Counted from the stretch's first letter, positions 18,623-28,326 are shown. The stretch: DNA of 64,000 bases from Taklimakanibacter deserti (GCA_003574785.1 QORU01000005.1:62001-126000); one strand, 5' to 3'. The notes: generated from the sequence alone by a model not told the origin. Made by a program: numbers and translations.

Positions 18623-20901
18623 CGAACCCGGCCCGGCAAATAGAACCAGTTCCAGCCGATCGGGCAGGGGTAGCCCGGATCAACGCGGTCGGTGGCGATG
18701 TCGTAGCGCATATATTGCGAGTCGCGGAAGAAATAGACCTTCCCATTCGGCCACACGATGGCCGAGTCGACCCGATCGCTCCACAGGCCCGGCCAGTTGC
18801 CGGCGATAGGCAGCGGATATCCGTCATCGACCCGATCCGCGGCGATGTCATAGCGCAGATAGGTCGAGCCGCGGAAAAAGTAGGCTTTGCCATTGGGCCA
18901 GATCACCGCGGCATCGATCTTGCCCGAGCCCAAGCCCGGCCAGTTTGCCGCCGTGGACTGGGGATATCCCGGATCCACCTTATCCGTGGCAATGTCGAAA
19001 CGCATATACTCACTGTCGCGGAAGAAATAGGCTTTGCCGTTGGGCCAGACTATCCCCGCATCTATGCGGTCCGTCCACAGGCCTCGCCAGTTGCCGGAGA
19101 TCGGCAAGGGATAACCCGGATCGACACGGTCCGACGGGTTGTCGTAGCGCATGTATCTGGAGCCTTGGAAGAAATAGGCCTTGCCATTGGGCCAGAACAC
19201 CGACGCATCGACCTTACCCCACCACAGGAACGGCCAGTTCTCGGCGATCGCTTTCGGATAGCCGCCATCGACGCGGTCCGCGGCGATGTCGTAGCGCATA
19301 TACTGCCATCCGCGGAAGAAATAGGCCTTGCCATTGGGCCACACGATGGCGCCATTGATGGCGTCGCCCCACAGGCCGGGCCAGTTGCCGGCGATCGGCA
19401 ACGGATATCCGGGATCGACGCGATCGGCGGCGATGTCGTAGCGCATGTACTGGCCGTCGCGGAAGAAATAGGCCTTGCCGTTGGTGGGCCAGACGATAGC
19501 GGCATCGATGCGGTCGCCCCACAAACCCGGCCAATTGCCGGCGATGGGCTTGGGATATCCATCATCGACCCGATCCGTGGCGATGTCGTAGCGCATGTAC
19601 ATATTGTCTTTGAAGAAATATGCCTTGCCGTTCGGCCAGACGATCCCCGAATCCACGCGGTCCGTCCACAGGCCGGGCCAGTTGCCGGCGATCGGCTTGG
19701 GATAGCCTTCGTCAACCCGATCATTGGCAATGTCATAGCGATAGTACTTCCCCGCGACGAAGAAATAGGCCTTGCCGTTGTTGGGCCACACCACCGGCGC
19801 GGTCAGCATCCGGTCGGCCAGGGTCTCGACCATGTATTCGTGATTGTCGGCGTTGTTGATGGCGCCGGCGGGATTTGTCAAAGCGAGGTTTCGCGCCGCG
19901 GCCTGGCCGTAGGCCGTGTCACCGGTCCCGGCAACGGCGTGACTCCATTCATGCACGAATGTGCCGAACTTCGAATCGATGCCGGTTTTCGGCGCATTGA
20001 ACCAGCCGCCGCACAGATAGACGGTGTCGGAGCCGGCATAGGTATAGGCAAAATCGCCCGGCGAGCAGTCATCCGGCGTGAGGTCATAGGTATGAGGCGT
20101 CACCAACCGCGCCCTTATTGCGGAATAGTGATCGCGGATCGTCTGGTAGCGGGCGGCGTTGTCGGCACCGAACCATTCGGTATAGAGCGCATTGTCGGTC
20201 CGGCTGTTCCAACTCGCGAGCTCGGCCAGGGTGGAGTCGACCCAGGCCACGGCATTCTGATCGGCGTCGAAGACGTCCCAATGCACGGGTGGAATGTTCA
20301 GATCGAAGGTCAGGCCGCCGAGCTTGTGCATCACGTCCTGATCGATGGTGAGCTCGGATGCGGACAGGTCGCGGGTGAAATCGCTCGCATCGCGGCGTGG
20401 ACGCGCGCCCTGACGCCGGCGGGCCTTTTGACCGTCCGTGAGGCGCGCCTCGCCGTCCGGCAGAAGCTCGAAGCTCCATGAGAGTGGTTCAAGCGCGAAG
20501 CCCTCATGCTCGATCCTGCGGCGCGCGGTGAAGCGGCTGTCGGCTTGGCGGATGGCATCGCGAAACCGGACGTGAAGGGTGACGGTATAGATGCCGGGCT
20601 CATCGAAGGCAAAGGCTGTCGACAGATCGAGCTCTTCGGCAATTCTTTGCCGCGGCGTGATCCTGCGATATGCGACCTCGGTCGGCTCTCCCCGTTTCAC
20701 CAGGCGGCCATCATAGGGAACGACACGGTCGCCGAAGCGGACCTCGATGAAGTTGCCCACACCGTGCTCGAAAGGTGTCTCCCAGCTGAGCAGCGCATAA
20801 TCGTCGTCACTCTCATTAACGAGCTCGTATTTGAGGATGATGGGCTCCCCTCGCCGATAGGCTCGCTCCATGGATATCGATTGCCGGAAGTGCTCGCGCA
20901 T
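18619..20901 (-). CDS. M35 (deuterolysin/aspzincin) metallopeptidase fused to eight hemopexin-like repeats
   Basis: A 760-residue protein. Residues about 5-130 look like the beta-rich N-terminal domain found in M35 peptidases. The catalytic domain carries the aspzincin zinc signature HEWSH (about residues 317-321) followed by GTGDTAYG (about 325-332) with the expected third ligand Asp. From about residue 368 to the end are eight repeats of roughly 48 residues (consensus VDxAIVWPNGKAYFFRDxxY then MRYDIAxDRVDPGYPxPIAG then NWPGLW), enough for two four-bladed hemopexin propellers. ATG 20901 has AGGAG 8 bases upstream. No signal peptide is seen, although the M35 peptidases I know of are secreted. 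The plan resembles mammalian MMPs by convergence. Function and target are unknown. Confidence 0.85.
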   Translation of the reverse strand: MREHFRQSISMERAYRRGEPIILKYELVNESDDDYALLSWETPFEHGVGNFIEVRFGDRVVPYDGRLVKRGEPTEVAYRRITPRQRIAEELDLSTAFAFDEPGIYTVTLHVRFRDAIRQADSRFTARRRIEHEGFALEPLSWSFELLPDGEARLTDGQKARRRQGARPRRDASDFTRDLSASELTIDQDVMHKLGGLTFDLNIPPVHWDVFDADQNAVAWVDSTLAELASWNSRTDNALYTEWFGADNAARYQTIRDHYSAIRARLVTPHTYDLTPDDCSPGDFAYTYAGSDTVYLCGGWFNAPKTGIDSKFGTFVHEWSHAVAGTGDTAYGQAAARNLALTNPAGAINNADNHEYMVETLADRMLTAPVVWPNNGKAYFFVAGKYYRYDIANDRVDEGYPKPIAGNWPGLWTDRVDSGIVWPNGKAYFFKDNMYMRYDIATDRVDDGYPKPIAGNWPGLWGDRIDAAIVWPTNGKAYFFRDGQYMRYDIAADRVDPGYPLPIAGNWPGLWGDAINGAIVWPNGKAYFFRGWQYMRYDIAADRVDGGYPKAIAENWPFLWWGKVDASVFWPNGKAYFFQGSRYMRYDNPSDRVDPGYPLPISGNWRGLWTDRIDAGIVWPNGKAYFFRDSEYMRFDIATDKVDPGYPQSTAANWPGLGSGKIDAAVIWPNGKAYFFRGSTYLRYDIAADRVDDGYPLPIAGNWPGLWSDRVDSAIVWPNGKVYFFRDSQYMRYDIATDRVDPGYPCPIGWNWFYLPGRVR
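18622..19800 (-). repeat. Eight tandem hemopexin-type coding repeats (about 144 bp period)
   Basis: Within the metallopeptidase gene, eight consecutive units of about 48 codons are similar at the DNA level, for example the recurring GAAGAAATAGGCCTTGCC on the plus strand. Repeats 1 and 3 carry one extra codon (WPNNGK, WPTNGK). Repeat 6 loses the terminal GLW and repeat 8 has a diverged end that closes the protein. High similarity between units points to recent expansion or ongoing recombination. Confidence 0.85.
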
Positions 20902-21047
20902 GGCCTCATCTCCTGAATTCCGCCGTCGTTGGGTCAAAATTTGCCGGAGAGCGACTTACGGATGGCTTACGCACGAGCAACAAGGGCTCTAACCGATTGA
21001 CGCTCGCCGCTTTTTCGGCTCACCTCTCCAGCTCAGGGGGAGGAACC

Positions 21048-22454
21048 ATGGCCGAGGAACTGCGTGGCATTGCCGTTGTCGATGTCGGAGCGACGAACAG
21101 CAAGATTGTCCTGTTCGATTCCGCCGGCAAGGTCCTGGCCGAGCGCAAGACCTCGAGCCGGCATGTTGCCGGGCCGCTTTATCCGCATCTCGATCCGAAG
21201 CCCCTCGTCGCCTTCTGCGCCAAGCATCTGCCCGATCTCGACGGCATCATGCCGATCGATGTGGTCGTACCCGCCGCTCATGGCGCCGCCATTGCCTGTC
21301 TGGATGGCGAAGGCAAGCTCGCGCTGCCGGTCATGGATTACATGGCCGAGCCGCCGGCGGACATCATCGAGTCCTATCGCAAGACCGAGCCGCCCTTCTC
21401 CGAGGTCTTCTCACCGCTTCTGCCCATGGCGCTGACCCATGGCATGCAGCTCTTCTGGCAGGAAGAGGACTTCCCTGAGCAATTCGCCAAGGTCAGGACG
21501 ATCCTGCCCTGGATCCAGTATGTCGGCCATCTCCTGAGCGGCAAGCCGGTGATCGAGATCGCTTCGATGTCGTGCCAGTCGCAGCTCATGGATGTACGCG
21601 ACAACAGCTTTTCCTCGCTCGCCAGGTTGCGCGGCTGGGACAAGCTCTTCGCGCGCTGGGCGAAGGCCTGGGAAGTGATCGGCAGACTCAAGCCGCAATT
21701 CCGCAAAGACGGCTTTCGCGGCCGCGGCAAGGTCCTGGCCGGCATCCACGATTCGAGCGGCAACTACTTGCGCTATCTGGCGGGAGGACGGAAGCATTTC
21801 ACCCTGCTGTCGACCGGCACCTGGATCATCGGCTTCGACACCGATACCGGCATCACCGAGCTCGATCCGCAGCGCGACACGGTGACCAACACCGATATCT
21901 TCGGCAAGCCCATTGCCTGCTGCCGCTTCATGGGCGGGCGCGAATATGAAGTCCTGTCGCGCGGCGCGTCCGCGGAAGCCGCGAGCTTCAAGGCGCTGGG
22001 CAGCCTCGTCGCGCAAGGGACTTTCGCATTGCCCTCCTTCACCGATTCGGGCGGGCCAATGCCGGGAACCGGCAATAAAGGCCATGTGAAGGGACCGGCG
22101 CCGGCCGGCGAAGAGGAGCGCTCGACACTCGCAGCACTTTATTGCGCGCTGATGGTCGATCGCTCGCTGGCGGCGGTGAAATCCAGAGGCGACATCATTG
22201 TCGACGGCCCCTTTGCCAAGAACCCGGTCTTCCTCTCGGTGCTCGCCTCCCTGCGTCAGCCGCAGACGGTTCTCGCCTCGCAATTGCGCGACGGCACCAC
22301 CGCCGGCGCTATGGCGCTGGCACTCATGACGGAGAGCGGCGAGATCCCAAGGCTCGATCTCGATCTCGACGAGGTGGCGCCGCTCGCCCCCGAAGCCATC
22401 GTCGACTATGCCGTCAAATGGCGGCAGATGACGGGCGAAACGAACGGCGGCTAG
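21048..22454 (+). CDS. FGGY-family carbohydrate kinase (L-fuculokinase-like, third of three)
   Basis: A 468-residue FGGY kinase. The phosphate loop is IAVVDVGATNSKIVLFD. Central segments include VLAGIHDSSGNYLRYLAGG and LLSTGTWIIGFDTDTG, which in this branch replaces the usual GTTDG-type region. The C-terminal domain has DIIVDGPFAKNPVFLSVLA and LRDGTTAGAMALAL. ATG 21048 is set by the strong AGGGGGAGGA just upstream. The gene stands alone, 0 bp from the convergent GMC gene. Similar kinases often accompany class II aldolases and SAF-domain oxidoreductases, so it may act with the 15.3-17.4 kb pair, but the substrate is not known. Confidence 0.85.
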   Translation: MAEELRGIAVVDVGATNSKIVLFDSAGKVLAERKTSSRHVAGPLYPHLDPKPLVAFCAKHLPDLDGIMPIDVVVPAAHGAAIACLDGEGKLALPVMDYMAEPPADIIESYRKTEPPFSEVFSPLLPMALTHGMQLFWQEEDFPEQFAKVRTILPWIQYVGHLLSGKPVIEIASMSCQSQLMDVRDNSFSSLARLRGWDKLFARWAKAWEVIGRLKPQFRKDGFRGRGKVLAGIHDSSGNYLRYLAGGRKHFTLLSTGTWIIGFDTDTGITELDPQRDTVTNTDIFGKPIACCRFMGGREYEVLSRGASAEAASFKALGSLVAQGTFALPSFTDSGGPMPGTGNKGHVKGPAPAGEEERSTLAALYCALMVDRSLAAVKSRGDIIVDGPFAKNPVFLSVLASLRQPQTVLASQLRDGTTAGAMALALMTESGEIPRLDLDLDEVAPLAPEAIVDYAVKWRQMTGETNGG

Positions 22455-24047
22455 TTACGCCCTATTCCCCTTGATCATATCCGCCGCCTTTTCCGCCATG
22501 GCGATGGTCGGCGCATTGGTGTTGGACGAGACGAGCCGCGGCATGATCGATGAGTCGCACAGGCGTAAGCCGTCGATGCCGCGCACCCGCAGGTTCGAAG
22601 GCTCGACCACCGCCATCGCATCGACGCCCATCTTGCAGGTGCCGACCGGGTGATAGGCCGAGCGCGCCACCTGGCGGGCGAAATTGCGGTAATCGGCTTT
22701 CGTGCGGCACTCATCGCCGGGCAGATGCTGGCGCGCCACATATTTGCTGAAGGCGCGCGTGCGGCCGATCTCGCAGGAGATTTCGATCGCATCGCCGGCG
22801 CGCTCGAGGTCGTAAGATTCGGCGAAGGAATTGGGATCGACGACCGGCGGATCGAGCGGATTGCTGCTTTTGAGCGCGACGAAGCCGCGCGAGCGCGGGC
22901 GCAGATGATAGGAATTGAGCGTCGCGCCATTGCCGCCTGGGACCGTGCCGACACCTTCCTCGACGCCGGCGCCGGGAAGGAAGTGGAACTGCAGGTCGGG
23001 CGACTTCTCGCGCCGGTCGCTCCACCAGAAGGCGCCGCCTTCGACCAGACTCGAGGCCACCGGCCCCGAGCGCGTCAAAAGATACTGGACGCCGGCCACT
23101 GCCTGCCAATGGAGCTTCTTGTATTTGTCGTAGGAGTGCGGCCCATTGAGCTGCCACACGATGTCGCTCGCCATGTGGTCCTGCAGGTTTTGCCCGACGC
23201 CCGGCAGATCATTCTGCACCGTGATGCCGAGGCTCTCGAGATGGACGGCAGGTCCGATGCCGGAGAGCATCAGGAGCTTGGGCGAGCCGATGGCGCCGGC
23301 GGTGAGGACGACATCGCGCTCGGCTTCAATGATGACCTCACGCCCGTTCTCGATGAGGGCGACGCCTTTCACGCGGCCCTTCTCGACCACCAGCCTTGTG
23401 ATGAAAGCATCCGTCTTGACGGTGAGATTGGGGCGCTGACGCGCGGGCCTCAGATAGCCGACCGCGGCGCTGCAGCGGCGCGCCTGGCGGATGGTCATCT
23501 GATAGACATTGACCCCTTCCTGATGGCCTGAATTGAAATCGGGATTGAGCGGCATGCCGAATTCCTGGGCGCCCGCGACGAAGGCCTGGGTCATGACATT
23601 GGGCTCTTTCAGCGTCGAGACGCCGAGCGGCCCGCCTTGGCCATGCATCTTGCCGTCGAGCCGATCATTGTCTTCCGACTTCACGAAATAGGGCAGAAGT
23701 TCCGCCCACGACCAGCCCGTGCAGCCCTCCTCTTTCGCCCAGCCGTCATAGTCTTCAGGCGCGCCCCGCGTATAGACCTGCGCATTGATCGAGCTGCCGC
23801 CGCCTAGCACGCGGGCCTGCGGATAGACCATTTCACGGTTGCCGGCATGGCGCGCCGGCGCCGTCCGATAGCCCCAGGTCAAGGGCCCGCCGGTCATCTT
23901 GAAGAAGCCGCAGGGCAAATGGATGTAAGGATTGCGATCAGATGGCCCCGCTTCCAGCAGCAGCACCTTCGCATCGGGCATCTCGCTCAGGCGCGCCGCC
24001 ATCACGCACCCTGCCGAACCGCCGCCGACGATCACATAATCATACAT
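22455..24047 (-). CDS. GMC family FAD-dependent oxidoreductase (choline/alcohol dehydrogenase-like)
   Basis: A 530-residue flavoenzyme of the glucose-methanol-choline family. The FAD dinucleotide fold is YDYVIVGGGSAGCVMAARL at the extreme N-terminus, followed by LLEAGPSDRNPY and the GMC signature regions VLGGGSSINAQVYTRG and LTAGAIGSPKLLMLSGIG. The catalytic His region is ARSAYHPVGTCKMG, and the C-terminal FAD contact is SNTNAPTIAMAEKAADMI. I chose ATG 24047, where the fold begins. It converges on the FGGY kinase with stop codons directly adjacent (22454/22455). The substrate alcohol is unknown; choline, alkanol or polyethylene glycol-type alcohols are all possible in this family. Confidence 0.9.
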   Translation of the reverse strand: MYDYVIVGGGSAGCVMAARLSEMPDAKVLLLEAGPSDRNPYIHLPCGFFKMTGGPLTWGYRTAPARHAGNREMVYPQARVLGGGSSINAQVYTRGAPEDYDGWAKEEGCTGWSWAELLPYFVKSEDNDRLDGKMHGQGGPLGVSTLKEPNVMTQAFVAGAQEFGMPLNPDFNSGHQEGVNVYQMTIRQARRCSAAVGYLRPARQRPNLTVKTDAFITRLVVEKGRVKGVALIENGREVIIEAERDVVLTAGAIGSPKLLMLSGIGPAVHLESLGITVQNDLPGVGQNLQDHMASDIVWQLNGPHSYDKYKKLHWQAVAGVQYLLTRSGPVASSLVEGGAFWWSDRREKSPDLQFHFLPGAGVEEGVGTVPGGNGATLNSYHLRPRSRGFVALKSSNPLDPPVVDPNSFAESYDLERAGDAIEISCEIGRTRAFSKYVARQHLPGDECRTKADYRNFARQVARSAYHPVGTCKMGVDAMAVVEPSNLRVRGIDGLRLCDSSIMPRLVSSNTNAPTIAMAEKAADMIKGNRA

Positions 24048-24126
24048 GAGAGGCACCCATCTTTGCCTGTCCCACAAGTAACCAAATGGTGCATTTATGG
24101 CAAGCACCTCCAATAGCCAGGAACTC

Positions 24127-26298
24127 TCACAGAAAGCTGTAGGGATCGACGTCGATGGCGAGCCTGAGCGAGCCTGTCGGCTTCACGGTCGTGAGCCAGG
24201 CCCGGATGAAGGCCTGGACATTGATGCCGCGGCGCGCCTTGACCAGATAGCGCCAGCGATAGAGGCCGCGCACCAGATGCAGAGGTGCGGGCGCCGGACC
24301 CAGCACATGCACGCCCTCGCCATAGGGCGCGAGCGGCAGCAGCGCCCGGGCGAAGCGCTCGGTCTCATGCCCGTCGCGCCCCGATATGACGATTGCCGCG
24401 AGCTGGCCATAGGGCGGAAGCTCCGCCTCCTCCCGCAAATGCTTCTCCTGGGCGAGAAAGCCGTCGCGGTCGCCTTTGGCCAGCGCCTGCATCAGCGGAT
24501 GTTCCGGCTGATAAGTCTGGATCAGCGCGCGGCCCGGCTTCTCGCCGCGCCCGGCGCGTCCCGCCACTTGCGCCATTTGCGCCCAGCTGCGCTCGCCGGC
24601 GCGCGGATCGCCCGAATCGAGTGCCAGATCCGCATCGACGACGCCGACCAGAGTGAGATGCGGGAAATGATGCCCCTTGGCGACGAGCTGCGTGCCGATG
24701 ACGAGATTGTGGACGCCCTCGGCCACGTCGCGTAGCGCATCCTTGAGCAAGGTGCCTTGCGCGAGATCGCTCGACAGGATGGCGAGGCGTGCTTCCGGAA
24801 AGCGCTGTGCCGCCTCCTCGGCGAGCCGTTCGACGCCTGGTCCGCAGGGCACGAGCTTGCCCGGCGTCCCGCATTTGGGACATTCGGGCGGGATCGCCTG
24901 GGTGTGACCGCAATGATGGCACATCAGTTGTTTGCGGAAGCGATGCTCGACCAGGGACGCCGCGCAATTGGGACAGTCGATGCGATGGCCGCAGGCGCGG
25001 CAGAGCGTCAAGGGCGCATAGCCGCGCCGGTTGAGGAAGAGCAGCGCCTGATCGCCGTTCTTGAGCGTCTCCTCGACCGCTTGCGCCAAAGGCTCCGACA
25101 GCCATGAGCCGGATGACAGCGCCAACTGGCGCATGTCGAGGATATGGCTCGGCGGCAATTCGGCTTGGCGGTAGCGCGCATGGAGACGCACATGGCCGTA
25201 ACGCCCGCGCTCGGCATTGACCAGGCTTTCGAGCGAGGGCGTCGCCGAGGAAAGGACGATCGGGAATTTGCCGAGCGCGCCATAGACGATGGCCATGTCG
25301 CGCGCGTGATAGGGGACGCCGTCTTCCTGCTTGTAGGCGCCCTCATGCTCTTCATCGACGACGATGAGGCCGAGCTTCGCCCAGGGCAGGAAGAGAGCAG
25401 AGCGCGCGCCGACGACGACCTGCGCCGTTCCTTCCGCCACCGCGCGCCACACACGTTCGCGCTCGCGCGGCCGCATGCCCGAATGCCAGCGCGCCGGCTC
25501 GGCGCCGAAGCGGCGCTCGACACGCTGGATGAATTGCTGGGTGAGCGCGATTTCGGGCAGCAGCAGGAGCACCTGGCGGCCGGAAGCGAAGGCCGCGGCC
25601 ATCGCCTCGAAATAGACTTCCGTCTTGCCGGAGCCGGTGACACCGTCGAGCAGCATCACCTTGTGGCCGCGACGAGTCACGATGGCGCGCAGCTCCTGCG
25701 CCGCCGCTTCCTGCTCAGGCGACAGAGCGAGTTTGCCCGCCGCGGGATCGGGCGTCGCAAAGGCGCGGTGCGGCGGCAAGGCGACGGCTTCGAGCGCGCC
25801 CGTCTTCGCCAGCGTCTTGACGACGGACGTGCCGACGCCGGCGAGCTCGGCCAGCTCCGATGCCTTGAGCGCCGGGCCCTCGCGCGCGATCTCGAGGATC
25901 CGCGCGCGCTGCGGAGTGAGCTTCGCCGGGCGATGGGGTCCGATGCGATAAGCGATCTCGCTGCGCGCTTCGCCAAAGGCGCCCGGCGCCCTGAGGCAGG
26001 AGCGCAGCACATTGCCGATGGGCTCGATATAGTAATTCGCCACCCAGTCGATGAAGGCGCGATGCGTGTCGCCGAGCGGCGGCACATCGAATTTCTGCAC
26101 GATCTCGCGCAAGGTCTTGCCGCCGCCATCACCCGAGCCGATGCGCCAGACGCAGCCGATATAGGACCTTGGCCCGAGCGGCACTTCGACATAGTCGCCG
26201 GGCGCCACGGCGAGACCTTGCGGCACCGCATAGGTGTAGGCGCCGGCGAGCGCCAGCGGCAACAGGACTTCGGCGGTTGTCTGGGAATCGGCAGGCAT
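24127..26298 (-). CDS. priA: Primosomal protein N' (replication restart helicase)
   Basis: PriA binds stalled forks and reloads the replicative helicase. The 723-residue product has the N-terminal 3'-DNA-binding domain (VLLPLALAGAYTYAVP), helicase motif I DGVTGSGKTEVYFEA, DEAH-type motif II VVDEEHEGAYKQ, and motif III LSSATPSLES. The zinc-binding cluster holds the CRACGHRIDCPNC and CHHCGHTQAIPPECPKCG cysteines, and motif VI is MAQVAGRAGRGEKPG. The length is normal. It is divergent from pabB across 79 bp. The C-terminal LRLAIDVDPYSFL end is typical of alphaproteobacterial PriA. Confidence 0.97.
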   Translation of the reverse strand: MPADSQTTAEVLLPLALAGAYTYAVPQGLAVAPGDYVEVPLGPRSYIGCVWRIGSGDGGGKTLREIVQKFDVPPLGDTHRAFIDWVANYYIEPIGNVLRSCLRAPGAFGEARSEIAYRIGPHRPAKLTPQRARILEIAREGPALKASELAELAGVGTSVVKTLAKTGALEAVALPPHRAFATPDPAAGKLALSPEQEAAAQELRAIVTRRGHKVMLLDGVTGSGKTEVYFEAMAAAFASGRQVLLLLPEIALTQQFIQRVERRFGAEPARWHSGMRPRERERVWRAVAEGTAQVVVGARSALFLPWAKLGLIVVDEEHEGAYKQEDGVPYHARDMAIVYGALGKFPIVLSSATPSLESLVNAERGRYGHVRLHARYRQAELPPSHILDMRQLALSSGSWLSEPLAQAVEETLKNGDQALLFLNRRGYAPLTLCRACGHRIDCPNCAASLVEHRFRKQLMCHHCGHTQAIPPECPKCGTPGKLVPCGPGVERLAEEAAQRFPEARLAILSSDLAQGTLLKDALRDVAEGVHNLVIGTQLVAKGHHFPHLTLVGVVDADLALDSGDPRAGERSWAQMAQVAGRAGRGEKPGRALIQTYQPEHPLMQALAKGDRDGFLAQEKHLREEAELPPYGQLAAIVISGRDGHETERFARALLPLAPYGEGVHVLGPAPAPLHLVRGLYRWRYLVKARRGINVQAFIRAWLTTVKPTGSLRLAIDVDPYSFL

Positions 26299-26377
26299 CG
26301 GGCCAAGCCTTGCGCCAACTGCCGCAAACGGACAAGCCCATGGCGGAAACGTCGCGTAAAGCCTATATCAACCGCCC

Positions 26378-27766
26378 ATGAAACATGTCGCATCCGCCAT
26401 CGACGAACCGCTCTGGCGCGAGATCGCCTATGGCGATCCGGCCCTGCTGTTGCGCCGTTTCACCGGCCTCAGGGACCTGACCTTTCTCGATAGCGCGCTT
26501 CAGCAAAGCGAGCTCGGCCGCTATTCCTATATTGCGGCCGACCCCTTCGAGACCTTTACGCTGGCGGAAGGCGAGAGCGGCGAGGCAGCACTCGCCCGGC
26601 TCGACCGCCGCCTCAAGCGCTGGAAGCTCGAGCGCGTCGCGGGGCTGCCGCCTTTCCAGGGCGGTTTCGCCGGCTATATCGCCTATGAGTTCGCCCGCCT
26701 GCTCGAACCGCATATCATGGCGAAGACGCCGCCGCCCGACATCCCGCCGGTCACCCTGCACGCCTATGACACAATCGTCGCATTCGACCATCAGACGCGG
26801 CAATGCTGGATCATCTCGACCGGTTTTCCCGAGACCGAGCCGCAAGCGCGCATCGCCCGCGCCGAAGAGCGCCTCGCCGAATTCGAAGCCTTGTGCCTCA
26901 AGCCTCTGCCGGCGCTCTCGGGAAGCAATTTCATCGCCGGCTGGCAATCGAACTTCACCCGCGATGCCTATGAAGCAGCGGTCCAGCGCACCATCGACTA
27001 TGTCCTGGCCGGCGACATCTTCCAGGCGAATATCTCGCAGCGCTTCTCCGCCGCCATTCCCGCCGATTTCGAACCGCTGCGCTATTATCTCGCTTTGCGC
27101 GAGCGCAATCCCGCGACCTTCGGCGCTTTTCTCGATTACGGCGCGGTCAGGATCGCGTCGAGCTCGCCCGAGCGCTTGATGAGTTTCGACGGCGTGACCG
27201 CCGAGGCGCGTCCGATCAAGGGCACCAGGCGGCGCGATGCGGATCAAAGCATCGATGCCGAGCTCAAGGCCGAGCTTCTCGCCAGCCGCAAGGACCGCGC
27301 CGAGAATGTGATGATCGTCGATCTCCTGCGCAACGATCTCTCGCGTGTCTCGGAGCCGGGTTCCGTGCAAGTGCCGGTGCTCTGCGGCCTCGAATCCTAC
27401 GCGTCCGTGCACCATCTGACTTCCGTCGTCACCGGGAGACTCGCCAAGGGCAAGAGCCGCGGCGATCTCATTGCCGCGTGCTTCCCCGGCGGCTCGATCA
27501 CCGGCGCGCCCAAGATCCGCGCCCAGGAGATCATCGCCGAGATCGAGCGGCTGCCGCGCAACATCTATTGCGGCTCGATCGGTTTCCTGAGCTTCACCGG
27601 CCATATGGACCTCAACATCGCCATCCGCACCGTCCTCTTCCATGACGGGCGCGCCTCCTTCCAGGGCGGCGGCGGCATCACCGCGAAGTCGCAGCCTTCC
27701 GATGAGTATGAAGAGACCTTGGCGAAGATCACTCGCATCGCCGCGAGTTTCGAGGGTGCATCATGA
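26378..27766 (+). CDS. pabB: Aminodeoxychorismate synthase component I
   Basis: PabB aminates chorismate to 4-amino-4-deoxychorismate using ammonia from PabA, on the way to p-aminobenzoate and folate. The 462-residue protein belongs to the anthranilate synthase component I family. The PIKGT signature (in TAEARPIKGTRRRDAD) carries the lysine that distinguishes PabB from TrpE, which has PIAGT. Other seen motifs are LLASRKDRAENVMIVDLLRN, SVHHLTSVVTG and FPGGSITGAPK. The stop overlaps pabA by 4 bp (ATGA) and the pabB-pabA-pabC order gives the complete PABA pathway as one operon. Confidence 0.95.
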   Translation: MKHVASAIDEPLWREIAYGDPALLLRRFTGLRDLTFLDSALQQSELGRYSYIAADPFETFTLAEGESGEAALARLDRRLKRWKLERVAGLPPFQGGFAGYIAYEFARLLEPHIMAKTPPPDIPPVTLHAYDTIVAFDHQTRQCWIISTGFPETEPQARIARAEERLAEFEALCLKPLPALSGSNFIAGWQSNFTRDAYEAAVQRTIDYVLAGDIFQANISQRFSAAIPADFEPLRYYLALRERNPATFGAFLDYGAVRIASSSPERLMSFDGVTAEARPIKGTRRRDADQSIDAELKAELLASRKDRAENVMIVDLLRNDLSRVSEPGSVQVPVLCGLESYASVHHLTSVVTGRLAKGKSRGDLIAACFPGGSITGAPKIRAQEIIAEIERLPRNIYCGSIGFLSFTGHMDLNIAIRTVLFHDGRASFQGGGGITAKSQPSDEYEETLAKITRIAASFEGAS

Positions 27767-28326
27767 TCCTCGTCATCGATAACTATGATTCCTTCGTCCA
27801 CAATGTGACGCGCTATTTGCGCGAGCTCGGCGCCGAGGCGCAAGTGAAGCGCAATGACGCGCTCTCCTCAGGCGCCATCAAGGATGATGTGAAGGGCATC
27901 GTGATCTCGCCCGGGCCATGCACGCCCAACGAGGCCGGCATTTCGCTCGATGTCGTGCGCAAGCTTTCGGGTAAAATTCCCATTCTCGGCATCTGCCTCG
28001 GCCATCAATGCATTGGCGAGGCCTTTGGCGGCAACATCGCGCGCGCCAAACGCCCGATGCATGGCGAGGCCTCGGCCATCCGCCATGCGGGGGCGGGCGT
28101 GCTTTCAGGCGTTCCCGACGGCTTCAATGCCGGACGCTATCACTCCCTCATCGTCGAGCTGTCGGGCGACGAGCCCTTGACGGTCACCGCGCGTTCCGAG
28201 GATGGCGAGATCATGGGCGTCGAGCACAAGACCCATCCGACTTTCGGCGTGCAGTTCCATCCCGAATCGGTGCTCACCGAGCATGGCTATGACATCTTGC
28301 GCAATTTCCTGAAGAGGACGCCGTGA
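27763..28326 (+). CDS. pabA: Aminodeoxychorismate synthase component II (glutamine amidotransferase)
   Basis: Class I glutamine amidotransferase that hydrolyses glutamine and channels ammonia to PabB. The 187-residue protein has the start ILVIDNYDSFVHNV, the oxyanion motif VISPGPCTPNEAG, the nucleophile cysteine in LGICLGHQCIGEAFGG, and the His-Glu dyad in GVQFHPESVLTEHG. Such subunits can serve both PabB and TrpE in some bacteria, but the 4 bp overlaps with both pabB and pabC argue for folate synthesis as the main role. Confidence 0.94.
   Translation: MILVIDNYDSFVHNVTRYLRELGAEAQVKRNDALSSGAIKDDVKGIVISPGPCTPNEAGISLDVVRKLSGKIPILGICLGHQCIGEAFGGNIARAKRPMHGEASAIRHAGAGVLSGVPDGFNAGRYHSLIVELSGDEPLTVTARSEDGEIMGVEHKTHPTFGVQFHPESVLTEHGYDILRNFLKRTP

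Noticed and set aside
18562..20481. A long plus-strand open frame with repeated GPVAGDRQRISxIDxIRGDVVAH-like segments
   Set aside because: It is exactly antisense to the hemopexin repeats. Its periodicity mirrors theirs, it has no ribosome-binding site, and it resembles no family I know.
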